DNA from: Cylindrospermum sp. NIES-4074
GTDB taxonomy: Bacteria > Cyanobacteriota > Cyanobacteriia > Cyanobacteriales > Nostocaceae
DNA: 64,000 nucleotides
Assembly: GCA_003994795.1 (NCBI GenBank)
Contig: AP018269.1
Span: 1,429,346 to 1,493,345 of the forward strand
Direction of reading: 5' to 3'
The notes beneath the pieces are model-generated. The model did no database searches. It was not told the DNA's origin and was given only the letters and a program-made list of their open reading frames with translations. This document shows positions 52,057 to 60,484 of the stretch, in pieces (within the stretch, counting starts at the first letter, position 1; every line of letters begins with the position of its first letter). The position numbers and the translations under genes were made by a program.

Positions 52057-53109
52057 ATGCAAATAGAAGTAACGCTATTTACAGTAAATAAACGGTTTCC
52101 ATTGACAATTAGTCGGGGTACAACGGCACAGACGACAAATGTATGGGTAAAAATTTCTCAAGATGGCATCGAAGGCTGGGGGGAAGCATCGCCCTTTGGT
52201 GTGGGCAACCATAGGCAATCAACTGATACAATTAGAGACGCCTTGCAGCAAGTCATACCTCTGTTGCACGGATTCAGCCCAAGGCATTGGCAGCAAATTG
52301 AGCAAATGCTGGCACAAAAAGACGTGCCTTCGTCTGTTAGGGCGGCGCTAGATATGGCGATGCATGACTGGCAGGGTAAGTTGGTGGGGTTGCCACTGTG
52401 GCAAATCTGGGGACTTGATCGCCAATCGATCGCCCCAACTTCGGTGACAATCGGGATTAATTCACCAGCAGGGGCAGCGGCTAGGGCGCGGGATTGGTTG
52501 CAATTTATGGATGTTGGGCTTTTTAAGGTGAAGTTAGGTTCTCCGGCAGGTATAGATAGCGATCGCCAAATGCTATTAGCAGTCAAAGCCGAAGCACCAG
52601 GAAAAGAGTTATTTGTGGATGCAAACGGGGGTTGGAGTTTGGAAGACGCCATAGAGATGTGCGCTTGGCTGGCTGATATCGGTGTTAAGTATGTTGAACA
52701 GCCTCTACCAAGAGGTCAAGAAACCGGTTTAGAAAAACTCAAGCAGCATTCGCCTCTACCTATTTTTGTAGATGAAAGTTGCTTTAATAGCTCTGATATT
52801 CCCCATCTAGCAAACTATGTGGATGGCATCAATATCAAGCTGATGAAATCCGGGGGTTTAAGTGAGGCCATGCGGATGGTACACACAGCACGGGCACATA
52901 ATTTGCAAGTGATGTTTGGCTGCTATTCTGACAGTTCCTTAGCGAATACAGCAGCAGCACATCTGGCACCATTAGCAGATTATTTAGATTTAGACAGTCA
53001 CCTTAACTTAATCGATGACCCTTTTATAGGTGCATCGGTGCAAGAAGGGCGAGTTTTGCCAACCGATTTACCAGGTTTGGGGGTGCAATATAGTGCGTCT
53101 GCCGCTTAA
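52057..53109 (+). CDS. Enolase-superfamily dipeptide / N-acyl-amino-acid epimerase (DgcA-like)
   Basis: A 350-residue enzyme of the muconate lactonising subgroup. The catalytic Lys lies in LFKVKLGS. Metal ligands are in FVDANGGW, VEQPLP and FVDESCF, and the second Lys in INIKLMKSGGL. L-Ala-D/L-Glu epimerases have this pattern. The next gene, overlapping by 17 bases, is a DgcN/DUF1611 homologue. In Pseudoalteromonas the DgcN-DgcA pair acetylates D-glutamate and epimerises N-acetyl-D-glutamate, so either role is possible here. Confidence 0.88.
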   Translation: MQIEVTLFTVNKRFPLTISRGTTAQTTNVWVKISQDGIEGWGEASPFGVGNHRQSTDTIRDALQQVIPLLHGFSPRHWQQIEQMLAQKDVPSSVRAALDMAMHDWQGKLVGLPLWQIWGLDRQSIAPTSVTIGINSPAGAAARARDWLQFMDVGLFKVKLGSPAGIDSDRQMLLAVKAEAPGKELFVDANGGWSLEDAIEMCAWLADIGVKYVEQPLPRGQETGLEKLKQHSPLPIFVDESCFNSSDIPHLANYVDGINIKLMKSGGLSEAMRMVHTARAHNLQVMFGCYSDSSLANTAAAHLAPLADYLDLDSHLNLIDDPFIGASVQEGRVLPTDLPGLGVQYSASAA

Positions 53110-54139
53110 TCAAAGAATAGCCGTCCTGCTGCATGAAGGCGTCAGTGGGAGTCAAGGGAAAACAGGGTTATCACTTTTACGCTACAGTGATGCTCCGATT
53201 GTTGTAGTCATTGATCGTGAGTCTGCGGGCAAATCTTTGCCAGAATTAACAGGTCTCAAGCGTGATGTGCCTATTGTGGCATCTGTAGCCGCAGCGCTGG
53301 AGTATAAACCAGAAGTTTTGGTAATTGGCATTGCCCCCAAAGGTGGTGCTGTACCAGATGATTATTGGCCTGAACTCAAAGGCGCTCTCGAAGCGGGGAT
53401 GTCTTTGGTGAACGGGTTACACACTCCTTTAGCAAATATACCAGATTTAAATGTACTGCTGAAACCAGGGCAATTAATTTGGGATGTGCGGAAAGAACCG
53501 CCTAATTTAGAAGTTGCTAGCGGGATGGCCCGGACTCTCCCTTGTCGGCGGGTGTTGACTGTGGGAACTGATATGGCGATCGGTAAAATGTCAGCTAGTT
53601 TAGAAATGCATTGGGCATCAAAATTGCGGAGTTGGCGTTCTAAGTTTATAGCCACCGGTCAAACTGGTTTGATGTTAGAAGGGGATGGGGTGGCTTTGGA
53701 TGCCGTGCGGGTGGATTTTGCTGCCGGTGCGGTGGAACAAGCTGTCATGCGCTTTGGGAAAAACTACGACATCTTGCATATTGAAGGACAGGGTTCACTT
53801 TTACATCCTGGTTCAACTGCAACTCTTCCCCTAATTCGTGGTTCTCAACCAACTCAACTGGTATTAGTTCATAAAGCGGGACAAGTTCATATACGTAATT
53901 ATCCTCATGTACTAATTCCCCCGTTACCAGAGGTAATTCGGCTGTATGAAACTGTTGCTAGTGGTGTGGGAGCCTTTGCACCTGTGTCTGTGGTGGGTGT
54001 AGCTTTGAATACTAAAGATTTGAATGAGGAAAAGGCGAGGGAAGCGATCGCACAAACTACAGCCGAAACAGGGCGACCATGCACCGATCCAGTGCGTTTT
54101 GGTGCTGGGGTGTTGTTGGATGCGGTTATGCGAAGTTAG
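53093..54139 (+). CDS. DUF1611 protein, DgcN-like D-glutamate N-acetyltransferase
   Basis: A 348-residue protein if started at GTG 53093 (VRLPLNQRIAVLLHEGVSGS), which overlaps the epimerase stop by 17 bases; the frame runs to an ATG at 53030 with no family match before the GTG. A Rossmann-like N-terminal domain is followed by a P-loop-like VGTDMAIGKMSASLEM and ILHIEGQGSLLHPGS. The family includes DgcN, which acetylates D-glutamate. Paired with the epimerase it suggests turnover of D-Glu or peptidoglycan-derived amino acids. The activity is inferred from the pairing. Confidence 0.85.
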   Translation: MRLPLNQRIAVLLHEGVSGSQGKTGLSLLRYSDAPIVVVIDRESAGKSLPELTGLKRDVPIVASVAAALEYKPEVLVIGIAPKGGAVPDDYWPELKGALEAGMSLVNGLHTPLANIPDLNVLLKPGQLIWDVRKEPPNLEVASGMARTLPCRRVLTVGTDMAIGKMSASLEMHWASKLRSWRSKFIATGQTGLMLEGDGVALDAVRVDFAAGAVEQAVMRFGKNYDILHIEGQGSLLHPGSTATLPLIRGSQPTQLVLVHKAGQVHIRNYPHVLIPPLPEVIRLYETVASGVGAFAPVSVVGVALNTKDLNEEKAREAIAQTTAETGRPCTDPVRFGAGVLLDAVMRS

Positions 54140-54344
54140 AGATCAAGTTTAATGGCGCTAAAATAAGTTTAATAACTCGCTGGCAACAGTGAGTTATTAA
54201 CTACCCCTGCGATCATCCCTTCCTAATTATCGTGGAAGATTTCAAGAATCACAATTTATTGATTATGTGACATATAGCAACCTTCTCGGTGGTTAGGACG
54301 GTGTTGATTCCTCAAAGCCTTGAAGTAACTAGGTTTATACTCAG

Positions 54345-54392
54345 CAACGCCAGTCGCCTCAAGTCGGGAAACCCGCCCACGGCGCTGGCTCC
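54345..54392. repeat. 48-bp dispersed repeat, copy 2
   Basis: Identical over 48 bases to 24115-24162, in the same orientation. It lies just before the 3' end of the AAA ATPase gene. Confidence 0.85.
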
Positions 54393-54399
54393 TCAGCAC

Positions 54400-56013
54400 T
54401 CAGCACTTTGCTATAACCAAACTTTCCAAAAAGCCTACTTCCACAGCAGATGCAAGTTTACCACCACCTTCTTCTAATAGCATCAGATACTTTTGCAACA
54501 AGGATTGCATTTTGGGAGTACGATATTGAGGAACAATTTGAGCTAAAGCTTGGCACCAGTGAGCTTCCGTGGGTAAGTAACCAAATCCAGCCAAATAAAT
54601 TGCTTCTTTAACTAGCTTATCTAGCTCCGCTCCCGAAAAACCTCTAGTTTTTTCCACCAAGAAACTCACAGTTTGTGAAGGAAGAGAGGGTAGTTTATAG
54701 GCTTGAGCGCGTTTTTGAAGAATTTCATCACGCTCTTTTGTATTAGGTGGCATGATAATGAAAATTTCATCAAATCTGCCAGCACGAAAAAGTTCTGGAG
54801 GCAGTACAGTTCTATCATTAGAAGTGGCAATGAAAAAGATAGGAAATTCATGGTCATTCAGCCAGGATAGAAAAGTGCCAAACTGGCGTGTACTGACTCC
54901 AGAACTATCACCACCTACTCCAGCAAAAGCTTTTTCAATCTCATCCATAAATAAAATATTGGGTGCTGAAGCTTCAATTGCTCGTAAGGCTTGAAATGTG
55001 TTACTTTCTGATTCACCTACCCATTTCGATTGCAAGCGTGATATTTCAAAGTTGATTTGCGGTACCCGCCATTCTTGAGCTATAGCTCTGGCAATAAAAG
55101 TCTTGCCACACCCAGGAAAGCCTTCTAGTAAAATGGCACGGGGACGCATTACTGGATTATTATCTTGCTCAAACCACTGCTGACGGTTCTGAACCCAAGT
55201 TTTAACATTTTCTAGTCCACCAACTTCTGATAATTCTTGACCTTGAGGGGAAAAATATTCTAAAACTCCAGTTTTACGAATTTCTTGCTTCTTAATTTCT
55301 AAAAGTAATTGTCCAGCTTCCTGGGGTCTTGACCATAAGTTTCTCGCATTGATTAATCTTGCCGTTTGCACCGCCGCTTGTAAGGGCATTCCTTGAGCTT
55401 GTTCAGATAATTTTCTGGCTTCCTCTGAGCTAATTCCTGTTTTCTCGCTCACAACACTAAAGACATCTTGATAAAGCTCTTCACCAATAGGCAATGGTAA
55501 ATCTTGAATATGAACGTTGTTCCGGAGGATTGCAGGAATTGACCAATCTAAACCCACGACAATCAATGTTATTCTTGGGCGTGGTTGTTTTTCTTCAATC
55601 GCAATCACTAATTCTTTAAGTTTACGAGCAGTGGAATGGCAATTAGGCTCTATCAGTGTTGACCAATCTGGCAGAATATAAGTGTATTGACTATCTGGAT
55701 TTTTGCCAGCTTGGTCTTGCAATCGCTTTTGCAAGAAGTTGAGAGCTTGCACTAAGGGGTCAGCGTTAGGTTCAGGAGCAGAACCTGTACTTTGCCAAGT
55801 ATCTTCCCCCGCTAGTCTCTGAAAACCGTCGATACTGCTCCACCTTGCTAGTTCACCACTTTTAATGTTTAAATTGCCAATGAGGCATTGATGAGCGGCG
55901 ATCGCACAATTTACAGCCCGACTTTCTTCTGAAGAACGGAGAAAAATCAATGGATATCGTGATTTCAACAGGTCTTGCAGTTCCCGTTGACACTTATCAT
56001 AGGGTAGTTCCAT
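54400..56013 (-). CDS. AAA+ ATPase, Ycf46-like
   Basis: A 537-residue protein. Residues 1-245 form a degenerate Ycf46-type N-terminal domain (CQRELQDLLKSRYPLIFLRS, then IVVGLDWSIPAIL). The AAA+ module follows: Walker A GFPGCGKT (298-305), Walker B ILFMDEIEKAF (Asp357-Glu358), sensor IATSND, and Arg fingers in FRAGRFDEIF. The lid domain follows (GFSGAELDKLVKEAIYLAG). Ycf46 proteins are stand-alone cyanobacterial/plastid ATPases linked to inorganic carbon responses. Here the gene ends a minus-strand cluster with vWA and GTPase genes, 24 bases after the small proline-rich gene, which suggests a remodelling role in that system. Confidence 0.85.
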   Translation of the reverse strand: MELPYDKCQRELQDLLKSRYPLIFLRSSEESRAVNCAIAAHQCLIGNLNIKSGELARWSSIDGFQRLAGEDTWQSTGSAPEPNADPLVQALNFLQKRLQDQAGKNPDSQYTYILPDWSTLIEPNCHSTARKLKELVIAIEEKQPRPRITLIVVGLDWSIPAILRNNVHIQDLPLPIGEELYQDVFSVVSEKTGISSEEARKLSEQAQGMPLQAAVQTARLINARNLWSRPQEAGQLLLEIKKQEIRKTGVLEYFSPQGQELSEVGGLENVKTWVQNRQQWFEQDNNPVMRPRAILLEGFPGCGKTFIARAIAQEWRVPQINFEISRLQSKWVGESESNTFQALRAIEASAPNILFMDEIEKAFAGVGGDSSGVSTRQFGTFLSWLNDHEFPIFFIATSNDRTVLPPELFRAGRFDEIFIIMPPNTKERDEILQKRAQAYKLPSLPSQTVSFLVEKTRGFSGAELDKLVKEAIYLAGFGYLPTEAHWCQALAQIVPQYRTPKMQSLLQKYLMLLEEGGGKLASAVEVGFLESLVIAKC

Positions 56014-56037
56014 ATCGAAGTATAAAGTAAACTCAAA

Positions 56038-56538
56038 CTAACTATCAAAATCATCAAATTTGTTACCTTTACGCCGCTTTTCTATAATAATTTCTGTCCC
56101 TGATTTCTCCTCAGCAGTTGGTTTAGCAGGGGTACTTTCTGAACTCGGATGACGCAAAGGTGGCTTCGACGCTGGGAAGGGTTTCGACGGTGGTGCAGGA
56201 AAGGTATTACTTTGAATTTGAGTGGGTGTTGATGTTGGTTCGGCGGTGGTAATTGGGGAAGTAACAAAAGTTCCTGTCGGTAAGTCTACAGTTACAGTTG
56301 TGCGGCGTAAATTTTGTTTAATATCCTCAGTCCACTCATAAATAATCCGTTTTAATTGAATATCACTGACTTGACGCACCGTTTTCGTTTGTATGCTTTC
56401 CCGCAGACATGACTTATGATCTTCTATGGCAAAATAGTCTTCGGGATATCTCGTTTCAGCAACTGTAAGATTGACAGAATAGGAGATTTCTTTATTCCCT
56501 GCATTGGGGATTTTGACTACAAGAGTGTATTCTGGCAT
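56038..56538 (-). CDS. Small protein with proline-rich tail, cluster member
   Basis: A 166-residue protein of unknown family. Residues 1-90 are a compact alpha/beta domain (MPEYTLVVKIPNAGNKEISY and IIYEWTEDIKQNLRRTTVTV). Residues 91-140 are Pro/Ser/Thr-rich and presumably disordered. The C-terminus is charged (EIIIEKRRKGNKFDDFDS). It lies 10 bases after the vWA gene and 24 bases before the AAA+ gene, so it is probably translated from the same transcript. It could be an adaptor between the AAA+ ATPase and other members; this is inference from position. Confidence 0.7.
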   Translation of the reverse strand: MPEYTLVVKIPNAGNKEISYSVNLTVAETRYPEDYFAIEDHKSCLRESIQTKTVRQVSDIQLKRIIYEWTEDIKQNLRRTTVTVDLPTGTFVTSPITTAEPTSTPTQIQSNTFPAPPSKPFPASKPPLRHPSSESTPAKPTAEEKSGTEIIIEKRRKGNKFDDFDS

Positions 56539-56548
56539 TTTTACATCC

Positions 56549-57904
56549 TTAAGGATTTAAATTCTGTTCGGCTTGTTTTTTTAATTTCTGACTCCACTGC
56601 CAAAAAAGAAATATTGCTGCAAAACCGAGTATCGTTGTCAGTAAGAGTATGCCAAAGCGTTCTCCTAAAGACAGTTTAGTGTATTGAAAATTAGAAATCC
56701 GAATATTTTCTGGTGCAGAAATAACATCCTTCAACTCACGAGAGGGAGAATTCACTTGCACTCTTGTCTGATGACTGGTTCCCGGTGCCGCTCCTGGCTG
56801 TCGGTATACTAACTCATATTCTCGTAAGGTTGTCAGAAAAGCTGTCAAACTTTTAGCTACCTCATCAGCATTAGCAGAAAGTTTATAAATCCCACCTGTA
56901 GCTGTAGCAATTCCTTCCATCTGACTCTCATCAATTATAAATGCCCTGATATCTTGGTTTGGTAAACGACAATATCGACTTATATTACTTGGTGTTAGCT
57001 GATCATTAGGAATAAATAAAGAACATTGAGCGCGATCGCGTAAACTGCGTAAAGACTCTCCATATCCTAATGTATGAACTGTTACTTTAGGAGGTTGTTG
57101 GAGAAAACGCTGTAAATTTTGCAATTGCTCACTGTTGCTGTTATCATAACCATCTGTCAGCAGAATTACAGCTAGTCGTGGCTTGGGAGTATCTTCAGAA
57201 TTGACATTACTCACTGCCTGTGCATATTGATTTTGCAAATAATTTGTGGCAGCTTCCAGAGGTTGAGATAAATTAGTTGAGGCACAAACTGGGATATACG
57301 ATAATTCGCTAAGTTTGCTGTTTAATTGTTCGTCTTTGAGTTCATAAAAAGGAGAATTTTGAGCAATATTTTCTTTGTCAACTTCATACAAATAATTGCA
57401 TTGCTTACCACCTGAAAACCCAAAGGGAACTAGGGCTATTTTCATAGGGACTTTATCATTTTTAGCCTGTTGAGTAAATTTATTAACAGCTTTAATTGCT
57501 CCCTTAAGTTTCTCACTTCCTCCAGAGTCATATTGTCTCATACTGCCACTCATATCTAGGAGAATGGCGACATAAACAGGGTCAGTTTGAGATTGTTTTT
57601 CTGGGGGAATTAAATCAAATTTAATAGTAGAACGGTCTACAGATTTTTTATTGCTATCCGTAGTTAGAATTTGAAAGTCTCGCTGATTCAAGCCTTGAAT
57701 AGGTACGTTGCCATCGTCAATAACTCTAACTCTTAAAGTGATGAGATCACCATCGCTAATATGCCGATAGATATCTACAGTACTGGCTATGGCGGGAAAT
57801 GGTAATAAGCTAAAGAAAGCGGCGATCGCACTTAATCTAAGCTTGGGGGTCGAGAAATCGGTCATAGAACACAAAGCGGTAATATTTGTCTTCATTTCCG
57901 GCAT
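56549..57904 (-). CDS. Exported von Willebrand factor A domain protein with C-terminal membrane anchor
   Basis: A vWA protein of up to 451 residues. The first 40 residues include a signal-like segment (KLRLSAIAAFFSLLPFPAIA). The most likely start may be the internal ATG at 57865, 13 codons in. The MIDAS is complete: DMSGS (Asp117, Ser119, Ser121), SYIPVCASTNLSQPL (Thr region) and LLTDGYDNSN. A helix near the C-terminus (FGILLLTTILGFAAIFLFWQ) anchors it, leaving a short cytoplasmic tail. The vWA domain thus faces the periplasm. Its 5' end overlaps the FHA-like gene, indicating tight coupling. Confidence 0.85.
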   Translation of the reverse strand: MPEMKTNITALCSMTDFSTPKLRLSAIAAFFSLLPFPAIASTVDIYRHISDGDLITLRVRVIDDGNVPIQGLNQRDFQILTTDSNKKSVDRSTIKFDLIPPEKQSQTDPVYVAILLDMSGSMRQYDSGGSEKLKGAIKAVNKFTQQAKNDKVPMKIALVPFGFSGGKQCNYLYEVDKENIAQNSPFYELKDEQLNSKLSELSYIPVCASTNLSQPLEAATNYLQNQYAQAVSNVNSEDTPKPRLAVILLTDGYDNSNSEQLQNLQRFLQQPPKVTVHTLGYGESLRSLRDRAQCSLFIPNDQLTPSNISRYCRLPNQDIRAFIIDESQMEGIATATGGIYKLSANADEVAKSLTAFLTTLREYELVYRQPGAAPGTSHQTRVQVNSPSRELKDVISAPENIRISNFQYTKLSLGERFGILLLTTILGFAAIFLFWQWSQKLKKQAEQNLNP

Positions 57905-58883
57905 GATAGAAAGTTAAAATTTGGTTGTGCCTCAAAGGAGTTGATCTGGCATTTTGCAGGAGCAGCCTTGACTGAATTTGCACTTTTTTCTCAGCAAGAC
58001 AAGCGAGAGTGACATGGCGATTTTTAATTTCAAAGGATGCAGCTTTTTCAGGAATATCAGGAATATAAATATCTGCATCTAAAGAGGAACCGATAATAAT
58101 TGGTTTTGTTGTAGCCGCAGGTAATTGAATTGATAAACCCTCTTCAATGAACTCATAGTGATCTCCCGTCACAAATTGCAGATCAGGGTTGTTCAGCCGG
58201 GGATGAAGGCGATCGCTATCATCATAGTTAGGATCTACAGCCTCAAAGCCCTCACCAGCCCTGAGAGCGACTTGGTAAGTGGGAGAAGTCGCAAAACTCA
58301 AGGAAAGACCCAGAGAAAGTCCCAAAATCATGAATCCCAACGGGTCTTTGTATCTCTCCAATCCACTAATTCGGAGGATAACCTCCACTAAAATCGCCGC
58401 CACAAATCCCGCTCCCACCCCAAACACGGTTGCTCTTTGAATGCGCTCAATAGCCTTGCGGGTTCCCCCCTCAATACTCCGCAGACGCCAGCTGACACCC
58501 TCACCCAGACCGATAAACAGACCCACAAGACTCCAACAGATAATCCTCACCAACCAAGCAGGAGCACCAGTTTGGTAGAGTATCCAAGTTAAACAAGCAG
58601 CGATTAACCCCGCCACAGTCCCTATTCCCAATGCTGCCCATAAATAGCGCGGTAACACTCTTCTATTAGATTTGTAGCGTGTGGGATTACTCAAAAATAT
58701 TTCTGTCGTTACCATCGCCGCAGCCAGACAAGCGGCTACAATAGGGAGCAAAATAAAATCTGGATTGAAGGGTAGGGACTTAGCACCAAAAATTTTAGCC
58801 ATATCAATCAAAAGGATTTGGCTGAAACTCCAACCAATTAAGGCACAGACAATGCCGGATGTGGTGTAAAAGTAAAATCTCAT
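57837..58883 (-). CDS. Multi-pass membrane protein with C-terminal FHA-like domain
   Basis: A 348-residue protein. Residues 1-195 contain about six hydrophobic helices (IVCALIGWSFSQILLIDMA, ILLPIVAACLAAAMVTTEIF, VARLI-type helix ICWSLVGLFIGLGEG and others). Residues about 235-345 form a soluble beta domain: KPIIIGSSLDADIYIPD, KAASFEIKNRHVTLACL, TPLRHNQILTFY. The order (IG.s...Di.i.D, ..H..l, L..n..i.f) is FHA-like, although the usual GR and SxxH residues are partly replaced. FHA domains bind phosphothreonine. It lies between the split membrane protein and the vWA gene. Confidence 0.7.
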   Translation of the reverse strand: MRFYFYTTSGIVCALIGWSFSQILLIDMAKIFGAKSLPFNPDFILLPIVAACLAAAMVTTEIFLSNPTRYKSNRRVLPRYLWAALGIGTVAGLIAACLTWILYQTGAPAWLVRIICWSLVGLFIGLGEGVSWRLRSIEGGTRKAIERIQRATVFGVGAGFVAAILVEVILRISGLERYKDPLGFMILGLSLGLSLSFATSPTYQVALRAGEGFEAVDPNYDDSDRLHPRLNNPDLQFVTGDHYEFIEEGLSIQLPAATTKPIIIGSSLDADIYIPDIPEKAASFEIKNRHVTLACLAEKKVQIQSRLLLQNARSTPLRHNQILTFYHAGNEDKYYRFVFYDRFLDPQA

Positions 58884-58958
58884 TTTTTATTTAGGGATTA
58901 TCAGCGTTATTTCCGACAGTTTTCATAGTCTAGAATAATTTCTTTTTTACACTCCTGA

Positions 58959-60359
58959 TCAATTAGGTTTCTCTTTAGCTAAAACTCGATTTGAACAGCT
59001 AAGAAAAACAGAATTGTCATTATAAAGATTAACATTTTTGTTTTGACAATTTTTTAGATTTTGAATGTCTTGTTTAATTTGCTGATTATCTTTACTCTGT
59101 TCAAAGCTTATGTGTAAAAACTCAGCCGCTATAATTACTTGCCTATCTACAAATTGCGGAGATTGGGTGAGAGCTTGCCAAGTTTTAGCATCTACAACTC
59201 TATTAGTTTTCAGATTATTTGTGTTTTGAATTTGTTCAATAGCATCTATAGTATTTTGATCAAACTGCCCGTTAATTTGAACATTATAGTTGTCTTGAGT
59301 TTTTAATACTGTTTGGACGATTTTTATCTCTTCAGGTGAACTACCTTGTTTGATTGGCTTTTTACCTAAACTATTGGATTTTAATGATAGTTTTGGGACA
59401 AATTCATTTTTGATAAAACCATATATCTCATCATACCTCTCAGGTTTTTCATATCTTGAATCGTTAAGGTAATTTATCAGGCTTTTCATGTCCTCCTTAA
59501 TATGATTCTTTGCCTCTTGATTCTTTTCCCAGAGTTGAAAATCTTCTGAGAAATCGCGCTTGGTTGTTTCTCTATTTTCATTAGCATTAGATTGGGGTGG
59601 TAGCGACTTAGAAAATGGAGGTAATATTCCATTCCTCAATGCCAACAAGCCAAGAATAGCAACGATGATAAATAGACAGCTAATTCCACCTATCAAAAAA
59701 AAAGGGCGGTCTAATTGCGGTCGAAGCCAATTTTTTTCTTTAAATTTTCTCTCATTGCACCTAAGATGAATAATTTCCAAGTCAGCAAGACCGTATATCT
59801 TCGCTGGTACTCTACCATCACTCAATTGATAGAAAAAAGCTGATAAAGTATGATTTTGTGCCTTGATCATTAATTCGGCTAAAGCTTTATATTCTGGCCT
59901 TTTATACTGTGCTTGCGGATTATTAGGAAGGTCATGGTGCTGGACAATTACTAATAATTCTTGATAAAAATCATCACCTCCTTCATCTTCATCCCTCCTA
60001 GTTAGTTGAAAAACAATTTGCTTTAAATATTTCCTAAAGTAGTGAGACCATATACTTCTTGGACTCAGAAATAGCTTTTGAATAGTAGGAGATTCAGAAT
60101 GACTGAGCGATCTATACTTAAGTAGAAGTTTTGATATTTCTTTTAAAATACAGTATTCTAACTGAGTTTCAACTTGTTTGTTTGTCCTGTTTGAGCAAAT
60201 TTTTAGTAGAGAAAATTGAACATTTAGAGCAGCAGTTTTGTTGCCACTACTATAGTTTTTAAACTCAGAGAACCAATTAATTACTTGCTCATACCCTAAA
60301 ATAGTCAGCAATGCCCAATATCTAGCTACAGAATCGTTAGGTGGATCAGTATTTAGCAT
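58959..60359 (-). CDS. 3' part of a frameshifted large membrane protein (peptidoglycan-binding-like domain)
   Basis: Its 466 residues contain an N-terminal helical region, one membrane helix (about 221-243, FLIGGISCLFIIVAILGLLA) and a peptidoglycan-binding-1-like domain (about 333-400: IKIVQTVLKTQDNYNVQING, FDQNTIDAIEQIQNTNNLKT). The ATG at 60359 is probably only an internal Met. The same frame is open upstream through PSFWSNLRLCLLTSARNVDD into the 33-bp repeat array, where it joins the frame of the 5' ORF if a 5-base duplication is removed. The intact gene would span 58959-61654. Confidence 0.75.
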   Translation of the reverse strand: MLNTDPPNDSVARYWALLTILGYEQVINWFSEFKNYSSGNKTAALNVQFSLLKICSNRTNKQVETQLEYCILKEISKLLLKYRSLSHSESPTIQKLFLSPRSIWSHYFRKYLKQIVFQLTRRDEDEGGDDFYQELLVIVQHHDLPNNPQAQYKRPEYKALAELMIKAQNHTLSAFFYQLSDGRVPAKIYGLADLEIIHLRCNERKFKEKNWLRPQLDRPFFLIGGISCLFIIVAILGLLALRNGILPPFSKSLPPQSNANENRETTKRDFSEDFQLWEKNQEAKNHIKEDMKSLINYLNDSRYEKPERYDEIYGFIKNEFVPKLSLKSNSLGKKPIKQGSSPEEIKIVQTVLKTQDNYNVQINGQFDQNTIDAIEQIQNTNNLKTNRVVDAKTWQALTQSPQFVDRQVIIAAEFLHISFEQSKDNQQIKQDIQNLKNCQNKNVNLYNDNSVFLSCSNRVLAKEKPN

Positions 60360-60484
60360 TTTTAGGTCAACAACTTGTTCCCATTCCCAAGCCCACTTAT
60401 TGCTAATACTTTGTTCTAAATAATCAGCAAGTCTTACCAGATTTTGGTCATCAACGTTTCTAGCACTGGTTAATAAGCAAAGTC

